NCBI GenBank assembly: GCA_009782265.1
Contig: WRJM01000003.1
Location: forward strand, 1-50,290
Source: Oscillospiraceae bacterium
Lineage (GTDB): Bacteria; Bacillota; Clostridia; Oscillospirales; Ruminococcaceae
Length of the DNA stretch: 50,290 nucleotides
Direction: 5' to 3'
This document shows, piece by piece, positions 40,058 through 48,617 of this stretch. A program made the translations under genes and the position numbers. The first letter of the stretch is position 1. Each line of letters opens with the position of its first letter. Under the pieces are notes generated by a model that was not told where the DNA came from, did not search any database, and worked only from the letters and a program-made list of their open reading frames with translations.

Positions 40058-40690
40058 ATGAACAAAAAACAAAAAACGGCGGAAATAAACCGCACGCTTA
40101 CAACGCTTTATCCCGAACCCGTCTGCGAATTAAACTATAATCAAAACAAGCCGCATGAACTTCTAATTGCGGCGCGGCTTTCGGCGCAGTGTACGGACAA
40201 GCGCGTGAATCAAGTCACCCCCGCGCTTTTTGCGCGGTTTCCGACGCTTACGGACTTCGCATACGCCGATGTTTCCGAGGTAGAGGAATTCGTGCGCTCC
40301 TGCGGGCTTTATAAAACCAAAGCACATGACATTGTTGAAACCTGTAAAATGCTTGTAAATACATATAATTGCACAATTCCCGACAGCATGGACGAATTAA
40401 TAAAACTGCCCGGTATCGGCAGAAAAACTGCTAATCTGCTTCTCGGCACGCTTTACGGTAAACCGGCAATCGTCACCGACACGCACGTAATCAGGCTTTC
40501 CAACCGTTTTGGTTTAGTAAACACCAAAAACCCCGAAAAGGTCGAATCAGCGTTAAAAAAGCTGATTGTGCCGGAAGAATCGCTGAACTTCTGTCACAGG
40601 CTTGTTTTATTCGGGCGGGAATTCTGCAAAGCACAGAGCCCGAAGTGCGCGGAGTGCGGGGTGAGAGAAATGTGTACTTATATTAAATAA
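40058..40690 (+). CDS. nth: Endonuclease III
   Basis: The 210-residue base-excision glycosylase/AP lyase has the helix-hairpin-helix LPGIGRKTANLLLG with the catalytic Lys, the catalytic Asp in VTDTHVIRLSNR, and a C-terminal [4Fe-4S] loop C-x6-C-x2-C-x5-C (FCKAQSPKCAECGVREMC). The start at 40058 is chosen because its protein matches family N-termini (NKKQKTAEINRTL), and because a consensus promoter places the transcript start at or next to this ATG. It ends at the shared terminator 40693-40730. Confidence 0.93.
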   Translation: MNKKQKTAEINRTLTTLYPEPVCELNYNQNKPHELLIAARLSAQCTDKRVNQVTPALFARFPTLTDFAYADVSEVEEFVRSCGLYKTKAHDIVETCKMLVNTYNCTIPDSMDELIKLPGIGRKTANLLLGTLYGKPAIVTDTHVIRLSNRFGLVNTKNPEKVESALKKLIVPEESLNFCHRLVLFGREFCKAQSPKCAECGVREMCTYIK

Positions 40691-40776
40691 AGAAATAAAC
40701 CGCCCCGGCTCAAAGGCGGCGGTTATTTCTAAATAACTCAACCCACGGTCAACCGTCTACCGGTTGCCCTTTTTCT
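40690..40776 (-). ncRNA. Orphan antitoxin-like small RNA
   Basis: A perfect minus-strand promoter is present: TTGACA (40811-40806), 17 bases, TATAAT (40788-40783). It would produce an RNA of about 87 bases starting near 40776. The RNA begins with a GGGCAACCGGTAGACGGTT segment and ends with a hairpin AAATAACCGCC/GGCGGTTTATTT (40728-40693) followed by T-rich sequence. Promoter, 5' GGGCA-ACCG-TAG-CGGT block and terminator order match the antisense RNA of the toxin locus at 42935-43024. No toxin frame faces it. Confidence 0.55.
40693..40730. terminator. Bidirectional terminator nth / small RNA
   Basis: AAATAAACCGCC (40693-40704) pairs with GGCGGTTATTT (40718-40728). It serves nth on the plus strand and the small RNA on the minus strand. 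Confidence 0.75.
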
Positions 40777-40850
40777 ATTTTCATTATAAATCAAAATCAC
40801 GCTTTTGTCAATACATTAACTAAAAATCACAAAATTTTTTCAAAAACTGC

Positions 40851-40877
40851 TAAAGTTTTTCCGAAAAGCTCCGATAA
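40851..40877 (+). promoter_or_regulatory. hag: SigD (sigma-28) flagellin promoter
   Basis: TAAA (40851-40854), 15 bases, TCCGATAA (40870-40877) fits the motility sigma consensus TAAA-N15-GCCGATAA with one mismatch. No sigma-A box of similar quality lies between it and the gene. Confidence 0.85.
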
Positions 40878-40934
40878 TATCATTAGTAAACAGTATTTTG
40901 CTTATAAAAAAGCAGGATACAGTTCACAAAAACA

Positions 40935-40997
40935 GGGAAATACTTCCCGAGTAAAAAATCACCGGAAAAGGACTTCCGGTGCAGATTTCAAGGAGGA
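40935..40997 (+). promoter_or_regulatory. hag: Flagellin leader with candidate CsrA sites
   Basis: Two hairpins, GGGAA-ATAC-TTCCC (40935-40948) and CACCGGAA/TTCCGGTG (40960-40981), precede the ribosome site AAGGAGGA (40990-40997). The second carries GGA in its loop (40970-40972), and the ribosome site contains a second GGA. This is the arrangement of CsrA-repressed flagellin leaders in Firmicutes. Confidence 0.6.
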
Positions 40998-41004
40998 AAT
41001 CACA

Positions 41005-42666
41005 ATGGCAGGATTAATAGTACAACACAACCTAAACGCCATTAATGCTAACAACAAGCTTAGCATGAACGTCATCGGCACAAAGAAAGCTACCGAAAAA
41101 TTATCTTCGGGCTATCAAATCAACCGTGCAGGCGACAACGCGTCAGGTCTGGCTGTCTCGGAAAAAATGAGAAGCCAAATCAGAGGCCTCGGTCAAGCGA
41201 TTAGAAACGCTAACGACGGTATCAGCCTCATCCAAACCGCAGAAGGCGGCTTAAACGAGACTCACGCTATTCTTCAGAGAATGAGAGAGCTCGCAGTTCA
41301 GTCGGCAAACGGCACATATCAGGATGAACTCGACCGTGAAGCTATGCAGCTCGAAGTTGACGCTCTCAAGAGCGAAATCGACAGAATCGCAGCTTCCACC
41401 GAGTACAACAAAATTAAGCTGCTCGACGGTTCGCTCGGCGGCGCGTCCAGCACAGCCGGCAAATACGGTCCCCGTTATGCTTCGCTTGAAACCACAACCG
41501 GTTCAAACTGGCAGGGAACAGTTGTTACGTCCAGCATCGTAGGCGTAACAGTCGGATTCACCACAGGCGCTTCCGCTAAGGGCGGCGAAAACGCTTCTTG
41601 GGACATCGCTGGTACAACCCTTACCATCAATCTGTCTGCCGGCGCAACCTACACCCAGGCTCAGATTGACGACCTTATCAAAGGTGCTACACAGCATAAG
41701 GCAAGCGGTCAGACTGGTGCGATTCCTACCGTTACCGTTAAACTCGGCACAGGCGTTATCATCGGCGAACAGAAGACACTCGGTATCACAACTGCGGGTG
41801 TAAGAGCTAAATCCGAAATCGATGGTGTTGGCGGCGACCTTACTGCTTACCTCATCAGCAATACCACTTCTTCCACCGACGGTTACGCAAACTTCATTCA
41901 GTTCACTTCCAACAACTACGGTTTAGACACACGTAACTTCACGCTTGCGACCGACGTTTCACCCGGCAAGGAATGGGTTGAAATTGACACGGTTGAAAAC
42001 AACCCCAACGTTAAAGACGGCGCATTTATTCTTCACCTTTCTACCGGTAAAGAATATACTCAACAAGACCTCGAAAATATCCTGAGAAAAGCCGGCTTGG
42101 ATTACGAAGTAACTCTTGCTGACGCCACAGGCGTAATCGCTAACGGCGACATTAAGTTCTATGCGAACACCTCTGTTACCGCAGGCAGTGCAAACGCTCT
42201 TACTCTTTCAATGGGTACCGGCGTAGCAGGACAGGGTGTTGGTAAAGACAAATCCGGCGGCGTAGGCGAAGGTCTTACCTTCCAAATCGGTGCTAACGGC
42301 GTTGCTGACCAGAGAGTAAGCCTTTCTGTTGACGACATGAGTTCCGGCGCGCTCGGCATTAAAAATGCTGACATCTCCACCCGCGAAGCTGCAAACTATG
42401 CGATTGAAATCATCGACAAAGCAATCAGCACAGTTTCCTTCCAGAGAGCAGGTCTCGGTGCATTGCAGAACAGACTTGAATCCACTGTTAACAACTTAAC
42501 AGTAACTCAAGAAAACTTAACAGCTGCTGAAAGCCAAATCCGTGACACAGACATGGCTTCAGAAATGATTAACTACACCAAGTTCTCCATTCTGCAGCAG
42601 GCTGCACAGGCTATGTTGGCTCAGGCTAACCAAGCGCCTCAAGCAATACTCCAGTTACTCGGATAA
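41005..42666 (+). CDS. hag: Flagellin
   Basis: The 553-residue filament protein has conserved D0/D1 helices at the N-terminus ([60 protein letters not shown]) and C-terminus ([20 protein letters not shown], ending [11 protein letters not shown]). The central surface-exposed region, about residues 150-465, is larger than in the roughly 275-residue Bacillus Hag and is Gly/Thr-rich. It is expressed from a SigD promoter with a hairpin leader and ends at a strong terminator. It stands alone; no other flagellar genes are in the window. Codon use is GC-richer and smoother than neighbours, as expected for high expression. Confidence 0.95.
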   Translation: MAGLIVQHNLNAINANNKLSMNVIGTKKATEKLSSGYQINRAGDNASGLAVSEKMRSQIRGLGQAIRNANDGISLIQTAEGGLNETHAILQRMRELAVQSANGTYQDELDREAMQLEVDALKSEIDRIAASTEYNKIKLLDGSLGGASSTAGKYGPRYASLETTTGSNWQGTVVTSSIVGVTVGFTTGASAKGGENASWDIAGTTLTINLSAGATYTQAQIDDLIKGATQHKASGQTGAIPTVTVKLGTGVIIGEQKTLGITTAGVRAKSEIDGVGGDLTAYLISNTTSSTDGYANFIQFTSNNYGLDTRNFTLATDVSPGKEWVEIDTVENNPNVKDGAFILHLSTGKEYTQQDLENILRKAGLDYEVTLADATGVIANGDIKFYANTSVTAGSANALTLSMGTGVAGQGVGKDKSGGVGEGLTFQIGANGVADQRVSLSVDDMSSGALGIKNADISTREAANYAIEIIDKAISTVSFQRAGLGALQNRLESTVNNLTVTQENLTAAESQIRDTDMASEMINYTKFSILQQAAQAMLAQANQAPQAILQLLG

Positions 42667-42700
42667 GTATTTCCATAACAGTTGTTTTAATCGCAACGGC

Positions 42701-42732
42701 AAAACCCCCGTCTTTCGGCGGGGGTTTTGTTT
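42701..42732 (+). terminator. Flagellin terminator
   Basis: AAAACCCCCG (42701-42710), 8-base loop, CGGGGGTTTT (42719-42728), then GTTTTAT. Confidence 0.9.
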
Positions 42733-42750
42733 TATAATTTAATTATTAAT

Positions 42751-42779
42751 TTGACAGAAATTGGTATTTATGTTATAAT
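42751..42779 (+). promoter_or_regulatory. Toxin promoter of type I TA candidate
   Basis: Perfect consensus: TTGACA (42751-42756), 17 bases, TATAAT (42774-42779). The transcript would start near 42786, directly at a 5' hairpin TGCGAA-GAAA-TTCGCA (42785-42800). Confidence 0.85.
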
Positions 42780-42862
42780 TATTTTGCGAAGAAATTCGCA
42801 TACATATAGGGCATATCAAACGGTAAGCGGTCAATTTCCCCTCGGAAACGAGGTGAGGTCGT

Positions 42863-42949
42863 ATGACTTGGCTTGAGTTCTTAACTTTAGCACTTGTTAT
42901 CTGTAACATAATCAGCATAATGCAGAACGACTATATAAAAAGGAAATAG
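42863..42949 (+). CDS. 28-residue hydrophobic peptide, candidate type I toxin
   Basis: The peptide begins MTWLEFLTLALVICNIISIM and ends with a polar tail terminating KRK. This is one membrane segment with a charged C-terminus, the form of TxpA/holin-like type I toxins. The ribosome site GAGGTGAGG (42850-42858) overlaps a hairpin CCTCG-GAAA-CGAGG (42840-42853), so translation may be restrained. The leader is about 77 bases. A convergent consensus promoter on the opposite strand makes an antisense RNA across its 3' end. Toxicity is inferred from architecture. Confidence 0.65.
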   Translation: MTWLEFLTLALVICNIISIMQNDYIKRK

Positions 42950-43024
42950 CCGCCCTACGTCCAAAGTAAGCGGCTAATTTCTTAATCTTACGTGAGGGCG
43001 ACCGCTATCGGTATGCCCTATTCT
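42935..43024 (-). ncRNA. Antisense RNA, candidate type I antitoxin
   Basis: The minus-strand promoter is TTGACA (43059-43054), 17 bases, TATAAT (43036-43031), again perfect. The RNA would start near 43024 and end at the hairpin TAGCCGC/GCGGCTA (42976-42947) followed by TTTCCTTTTT. It covers the toxin stop codon and 3' region, as RatA does for txpA. Its 5' segment GGGCATACCGATAGCGGTC also resembles the toxin leader segment at 42809-42832, so the locus ends form an inverted repeat in DNA. Confidence 0.65.
42947..42976. terminator. Shared terminator of toxin and antitoxin transcripts
   Basis: TAGCCGC (42947-42953), 16-base loop, GCGGCTA (42970-42976), with T-rich sequence on both sides. The first base group is the toxin stop codon. 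Confidence 0.65.
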
Positions 43025-43030
43025 ATGGAA

Positions 43031-43059
43031 ATTATAACACATATAAGCCCTTTTGTCAA
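43031..43059 (-). promoter_or_regulatory. Antitoxin RNA promoter
   Basis: TTGACA-N17-TATAAT on the minus strand, converging on the toxin promoter. Confidence 0.85.
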
Positions 43060-43087
43060 TAACCAAACAAGCTTTTCATTAAAAATA

Positions 43088-43116
43088 TTGACATTTATTT
43101 TAAATTTTGGTATAAT
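43088..43116 (+). promoter_or_regulatory. Promoter for tRNA-Arg
   Basis: TTGACA (43088-43093), 17 bases, TATAAT (43111-43116), about 38 bases upstream of the tRNA. Confidence 0.85.
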
Positions 43117-43154
43117 ATTATGGCGCATGGTTGATTAAAATATCTTGCAATAAT

Positions 43155-43226
43155 GCCCCCATAGTTAAATGGATATAACGGGGTCCTCCTAAGACTCAGT
43201 TGCAGGTTCGATTCCTGCTGGGGGTG
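43155..43226 (+). tRNA. tRNA-Arg (anticodon CCU)
   Basis: The acceptor stem is GCCCCCA/TGGGGGT (first pair G-U) and the D-arm is present. The anticodon arm GGGTC-CTCCTAA-GACTC has CCT at positions 34-36, and the T-arm is GCAGG-TTCGATT-CCTGC. The discriminator base is G at 43226. CCA is not encoded. A small hairpin GTCGCG-AGC-CGCGAC follows directly (43228-43242). The tRNA reads AGG codons. Confidence 0.95.
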
Positions 43227-43321
43227 GTCGCGAGCCGCGACGGGCAGTATCACTGCTCCTCTACTAAGTGCAATAAATCGTCAAGTTCGGATTTTAAAGC
43301 AGGCAGTGCGGAAGTAGCGTA

Positions 43322-44050
43322 TTATTTTTTATTCAAAATCCTGCTTTCATATTTTCCGGTTTTGACATTGATAAATCTTGCCCATAACGATACTTTATTA
43401 TCTTCGTTCAGCGAATCCCAAACCATATTTATAAATTCATCAATACTGCCGTTAATTTCAACCGGAACAGGCTCTCCCTCAAAACTCAGCAGCGAACCGC
43501 TGCCGGCAGTGTTTTTAGTATCCTCTTTGTAAGTATGTATAAACCTGCCCCGCCCTGCCTGAGGGTTATTGAACGCGAAATTATAACGCAAGCAGGAATC
43601 AGGATTACCGTTATCGGTTTTTAAAATTGACATAGCGTAGTTAAATTCTTCTTCCGAAAAATGCAGAATCCCTGAAATACGCGGCGTGAAATTCGGTTCG
43701 TCGGGTTCGTATTCACGGTTGCGGAGTGCCTGTTCAAACGTAAGCTGCTGACCCATCAGCGACGCAATTGTGTCGGTTTGGTCGCCGTTGGTGACGATTA
43801 ATTTACTTCCCATGACCTTAACCGCATTGTAAATCACAAGCGCGGGGTCGGTCATTTTTGTTTCGTCAAAGGCTTTGGTTCGTATACCGTCACCGTCTTC
43901 AACAAAAACACGGTTTCTGCTGTTTTCGCTTCTGCCCATGATGAAATAGGCGGCAACGGCGTTTTCGCCGTCCGCGCTCCTGCCGATGATGATTCCGCGC
44001 CCGGGGTAGGGATTGGATTTCAGGATTTCGCTGATGTTTTTTGTCTGCAT
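43322..44050 (-). CDS. purO: IMP cyclohydrolase, PurO (archaeal-type) family
   Basis: The 242-residue enzyme closes the purine ring (FAICAR to IMP), the last step of the pathway. It belongs to the PurO family first known from archaea, not the PurH cyclohydrolase. Recognisable parts are LKSNPYPGRGIIIGRSADGE, AAYFIMGRSENSRNRVF and NPDSCLRYNFAFNNPQAGRG. The start at 44050 has AAAGGAA upstream; an in-frame ATG 12 codons earlier lies within mini-element sequence. It is the last gene of the purine cluster. After its stop the same frame stays open for 23 more codons. Confidence 0.88.
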   Translation of the reverse strand: MQTKNISEILKSNPYPGRGIIIGRSADGENAVAAYFIMGRSENSRNRVFVEDGDGIRTKAFDETKMTDPALVIYNAVKVMGSKLIVTNGDQTDTIASLMGQQLTFEQALRNREYEPDEPNFTPRISGILHFSEEEFNYAMSILKTDNGNPDSCLRYNFAFNNPQAGRGRFIHTYKEDTKNTAGSGSLLSFEGEPVPVEINGSIDEFINMVWDSLNEDNKVSLWARFINVKTGKYESRILNKK

Positions 44051-44071
44051 GATAAATTCCTTTCTTGGGTT

Positions 44072-44145
44072 TGTAGGGGCGAACATTGTTCGCCCGCGCA
44101 GATATTCATTTGCTTATTTCGGGCGACCGCAAGGGTCGCCCCTAC
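44072..44145. repeat. GTAGGGGCG mini-element between purN and purO
   Basis: The ends are TGTAGGGGCG (44072-44081) and CGCCCCTAC (44137-44145). The purN stop codon TAG (44144-44142) is the outermost element sequence, read as ACG-TAG-GGG, the same junction seen at the NuoF-like gene. Confidence 0.8.
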
Positions 44146-44786
44146 GTTATAATTGTCTTGTTACCGACAACCTTAATCCTGTCCTCACAGAACAACGCAA
44201 CCGCTTCAGGTAAAATTACCTGTTCGGCTTCTTCCATGACACGTTTTTGCAGGGTTTCGGGGGTGTCGTCATCTTTGACTTCTACAGCTTTTTGCAAAAT
44301 AATCGCCCCGCCGTCACAGACTTCATTCACAAAATGAACCGTTGCACCGGTGAGCTTCACGCCGCTTTTAATTACAGCTTCATGCACTTTTAAACCGTAA
44401 AATCCCGTTCCGCTGAACGCGGGAATCAGCGCGGGGTGAACATTGAGCATTTTATTCGGGAACGCTTTTACAACCAACTCGTCAAGAATAATCATAAAAC
44501 CGGCATAAACCACAAGGTCGGTTTGATTTTCTTGTAAAATCCGCAGAATTTCCGCGCTGAAAGCCTTTCTGTCCGGCTTATAAGCCCTCCATTCAACAAC
44601 CGCGGTTTTGATGTTGTTTTCTTTGGCGCGGGTTAAAGCATAGGCGTCCGCTTTAGAAGAAATAACAAGATTAATGCGCCCGTTTTGGATTTTACCGGCT
44701 TTTTGGGTCGCATCGGACGCTCCGGCGTTAATTAAAGCCTGCAAATTCGTGCCGCCGCCGGAAACTAAAACTGCTATGTTTTTCAT
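44142..44786 (-). CDS. purN: Phosphoribosylglycinamide formyltransferase
   Basis: The 214-residue enzyme transfers a formyl group from 10-formyl-tetrahydrofolate to GAR in purine synthesis. The N-terminal KNIAVLVSGGGTNLQALIN and the central block MLNVHPALIPAFSGTGFYGLKVHEAVI with the catalytic Asn/His/Asp set (HFVNEVCDGGAIILQ) are intact. The start is taken at ATG 44786. A GTG at 44795 overlaps the hepT stop as GTGA and may be used through coupling. The stop comes from a mini-element. Confidence 0.92.
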   Translation of the reverse strand: MKNIAVLVSGGGTNLQALINAGASDATQKAGKIQNGRINLVISSKADAYALTRAKENNIKTAVVEWRAYKPDRKAFSAEILRILQENQTDLVVYAGFMIILDELVVKAFPNKMLNVHPALIPAFSGTGFYGLKVHEAVIKSGVKLTGATVHFVNEVCDGGAIILQKAVEVKDDDTPETLQKRVMEEAEQVILPEAVALFCEDRIKVVGNKTIIT

Positions 44787-44791
44787 AAACT

Positions 44792-45124
44792 TCACATTAA
44801 CATTTCTTTAATTTGTTTTTGTAATAACGGAATATCAGTAGTTATTGTTTCCCAAATATCTTCCATACGTAAGGTCTGATAACCGTGCGCTGTTACATCA
44901 CGTAATCCGGAAATTGAACGCCACGGAATCGCAGAATTATTTGATTTAATATTATCAGATAGAAGTTTAACTAATTCGCCGATATTAATTAATGTCATGC
45001 AAACAGCTCTTTTAGTTTTTTCGTCATTTATAAATTTTTCATTGCTGAAATTTGTTATCATATCGGTTATAATAAATGTTTCCGATAAAATTTTATTTAA
45101 TACAGCTTCATCTCTTTTATCCAT
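44792..45124 (-). CDS. hepT: HepT-like HEPN-domain toxin (DUF86)
   Basis: The 110-residue all-helical protein carries the HEPN motif R-x4-H-x-Y as RDVTAHGY (about residues 74-81), the RNase active site of HepT. Family knowledge: the cognate MntA nucleotidyltransferase neutralises HepT by adding AMP units to the motif tyrosine, which is present here. It overlaps mntA by 8 bases. The pair sits between purM and purN, all on the same strand. Confidence 0.88.
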   Translation of the reverse strand: MDKRDEAVLNKILSETFIITDMITNFSNEKFINDEKTKRAVCMTLINIGELVKLLSDNIKSNNSAIPWRSISGLRDVTAHGYQTLRMEDIWETITTDIPLLQKQIKEMLM

Positions 45125-45401
45125 AAACTCTTACAACCTTTCCTATTTCCAAAAACGTGTCTCCCGGTAAAGGAGCATGAATTATATCAACAGAAATTTT
45201 TAATTGCGCTTCTAAATTATTCTTTATTTCCGATAACATAAATAAAGATACAGCCGGATTTTGAAACTCTATCAGTAAATCCAAATCACTTGCTTCGGTT
45301 TGCCGTCCGTCGGCATATGAACCGAAATAAGAAACGTTTTTTATCGGAAAAGTTTCCGCCGTGTTTATTATCGCTTTGCTTATTTCATCATGTGTTATCA
45401 T
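45117..45401 (-). CDS. mntA: MntA-like minimal nucleotidyltransferase antitoxin
   Basis: The 94-residue protein has the polymerase-beta-like motif GSYADGRQTEASDLDLL (GS-x10-DxD) and a downstream third acidic residue in ISVDIIHA. Together with hepT it forms an MNT-HEPN toxin-antitoxin module. The start at 45401 follows AGGAATGGTTATAAAT; an ATG 12 bases upstream lies within that segment. The leader segment matches the end of the leaders of scfA and the GH115 gene. Confidence 0.88.
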   Translation of the reverse strand: MITHDEISKAIINTAETFPIKNVSYFGSYADGRQTEASDLDLLIEFQNPAVSLFMLSEIKNNLEAQLKISVDIIHAPLPGDTFLEIGKVVRVYG

Positions 45402-45440
45402 ATTTATAACCATTCCTGTTTGAAAGATTATTTTTAAACT
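45402..45440 (-). promoter_or_regulatory. Degenerate leader family copy C before mntA
   Basis: On the minus strand CTTTCAAAC-AGGAATGGTTATAAAT precedes the mntA ATG. A GAAAG upstream can pair with CTTTC, but the mini-ORF and second hairpin are missing. It is a shortened relative of the leaders at 11599-11677 and 25086-25230. Confidence 0.5.
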
Positions 45441-45447
45441 TTCACTT

Positions 45448-46497
45448 TTATATCAAAACCACACCCTCATCACCCTTAACAACCTTACCGATACAATACG
45501 CCTTAACTCCCGCCTTCTCAAGCACTTCCACCGCCAAATCCGCTTTCTTCGCGCCGACAATGCAAACCATGCCGATTCCCATGTTAAATGTATTGAACAT
45601 ATCACGTTCGGGGATATTCCCGGCTTTTTGAATAAACTCAAAAATCGCGGGTACTTCAAACGTGCTTTTATTGATTTTTGCACACAGCCCGTCCGGCAGA
45701 GCGCGGGGGATATTCTCGTAAAGCCCGCCGCCGGTGATATTGGCGATTCCTTTTACCTTTACGGCTTCAATCAGCTTTAATACAGGCTTCACATATATTT
45801 CAGTCGGAGTCAGAAGTTCTTCGCCGAGGGTTTTCTTTGTTTCGGGAATCATCTCGTCAAGCGGATTCCTGCTGTCTTTTATATTGAACACCTTTCGGAT
45901 TAACGAGAACCCGTTGGAATGTACTCCGCTTGAAGCCAGCCCGATAATTACATCATCTTCTTTTACTTTTGAGCGGTCAATGATTTTGGATTTATCTGCG
46001 ATTCCGGTGCAGAAGCTTGCCAAATCATACTCGTTTTCCGGCGTTAAGTCCGGATGTTCGGCGGTTTCGCCGCCGATAAGCGCGCAGCCCGCTTTTACAC
46101 AGCCGTCCGCAATCCCTTTTACGATTGCTGCGATTCTTTCGGGAATAACTCTCCCGCAGTTGATATAATCAAGGAAGAACAGCGGCTTTGCGCCGCAGCA
46201 AATGATGTCGTTTACGCACATGGCGACCGCGTCAATCCCGATGGTATCATGCTTGTCAAGCAAAAAAGCGATTTTCAGCTTTGTACCTACGCCGTCCGTT
46301 CCGGACACGAACACCGGTTCTTTTATATTTTTTAAATAAGGCGCAAGGTTAAAAAGTCCGCCGAACCCGCCGATACCGTCCATGATGCCTTTTATGCGGG
46401 TGCGTTTTACGTCGTTTTTCATTAATTCAACCGCTTCATAACCCGCGACAATGTCAACGCCCGCCGCCTTGTAGCTTTCGGAATAACTGTTTTTCAT
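45448..46497 (-). CDS. purM: Phosphoribosylformylglycinamidine cyclo-ligase (AIR synthetase)
   Basis: The 349-residue ATP-dependent enzyme closes the imidazole ring of AIR. Family segments are SYKAAGVDIVAGYEAVELMK, VSGTDGVGTKLKIAF, DAVAMCVNDIICCGAKPLFF, LIGGETAEHP and ANITGGGLYENIPRAL. The length is normal. It lies 18 bases after purF. Confidence 0.95.
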   Translation of the reverse strand: MKNSYSESYKAAGVDIVAGYEAVELMKNDVKRTRIKGIMDGIGGFGGLFNLAPYLKNIKEPVFVSGTDGVGTKLKIAFLLDKHDTIGIDAVAMCVNDIICCGAKPLFFLDYINCGRVIPERIAAIVKGIADGCVKAGCALIGGETAEHPDLTPENEYDLASFCTGIADKSKIIDRSKVKEDDVIIGLASSGVHSNGFSLIRKVFNIKDSRNPLDEMIPETKKTLGEELLTPTEIYVKPVLKLIEAVKVKGIANITGGGLYENIPRALPDGLCAKINKSTFEVPAIFEFIQKAGNIPERDMFNTFNMGIGMVCIVGAKKADLAVEVLEKAGVKAYCIGKVVKGDEGVVLI

Positions 46498-46515
46498 AAA
46501 AACCTCATTTATATT

Positions 46516-47952
<1,437 letters not shown>

Positions 47953-47985
47953 TGAATAAACCTTCCTTTTTTGTTTTTCGCAGAA

Positions 47986-48480
47986 TCAGGAATTATATTT
48001 CGCGCCTGCTTCTTTATCGATTTCAAGGCATTTTTCGTATTGCTTTTTTTTGAAATCGGCGAACTTGTCCATCAAGGAATCATCACCCGTACCGAGGATT
48101 TGAACTGCTAAGTACCCCGCGTTCTGCGCGCAGTCAATCCCGACGGTTGCCACGGGGACACCCGGAGGCATCATTACCATTGCTAAAAGTGCGTCAAGCC
48201 CTTCAAGGGCTTTATTTTTAAGCGGCAGTGCAATCACGGGCAATTCTGTATGCGCGGCAAGCACACCCGCAAGGTGCGCCGCCATACCCGCCGCCGCTAT
48301 GATTACGCCGTAATTCTCTTTACGTGCGTTTTTAGCGAATTCGGCGACTGCGTCGGGCGTTCTGTGCGCGGAAAGAACCCGCACGGTGACATCAATCCCG
48401 AAATCCTTCATTACGTTAATTGCTTTTTCAACAACAGGCATATCGTTGATACTGCCCATGAATACCGCCGCTTTTTTCAT
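47986..48480 (-). CDS. purE: N5-carboxyaminoimidazole ribonucleotide mutase
   Basis: The 164-residue enzyme converts N5-CAIR to CAIR. The signatures are GSINDMPVVEKAINVMKDFG, VRVLSAHRTPDAV, IIAAAGMAAHLAGVLAAHT and MPPGVPVATVGID. It opens the purine cluster, 33 bases before purF, with AAAGGAAG as ribosome site. No purine riboswitch or PurR-like site is recognisable in the 137 bases upstream, which hold a mini-element instead. Confidence 0.94.
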   Translation of the reverse strand: MKKAAVFMGSINDMPVVEKAINVMKDFGIDVTVRVLSAHRTPDAVAEFAKNARKENYGVIIAAAGMAAHLAGVLAAHTELPVIALPLKNKALEGLDALLAMVMMPPGVPVATVGIDCAQNAGYLAVQILGTGDDSLMDKFADFKKKQYEKCLEIDKEAGAKYNS

Positions 48481-48534
48481 GTGTTTCTACTTCCTTTATT
48501 ATTTTTATATTGGTTATATATTTATAATATTTTT

Positions 48535-48608
48535 TGTAGGGGCGCACACTGTGCGCCCGCAAAAAATACGAAAGCGCGGGTTACGAGCGCACACTGTGCG
48601 CCCCTACA
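48535..48608. repeat. GTAGGGGCG mini-element upstream of purE
   Basis: The perfect ends are TGTAGGGGCG (48535-48544) and CGCCCCTACA (48599-48608). The inner sequence GCGCACACTGTGCGC is present twice. It lies between the MFS exporter stop and the purE leader. Confidence 0.85.
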
Positions 48609-48617
48609 TTAGGTTAA

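Noticed and set aside
43155-43242. Integrative element attachment site at the tRNA-Arg gene
   Set aside because: No integrase gene and no repeat of the tRNA 3' end were found in the window.
48481-48617. Purine riboswitch upstream of purE
   Set aside because: No conserved purine aptamer core or three-way junction could be found; the gap is filled by a mini-element.
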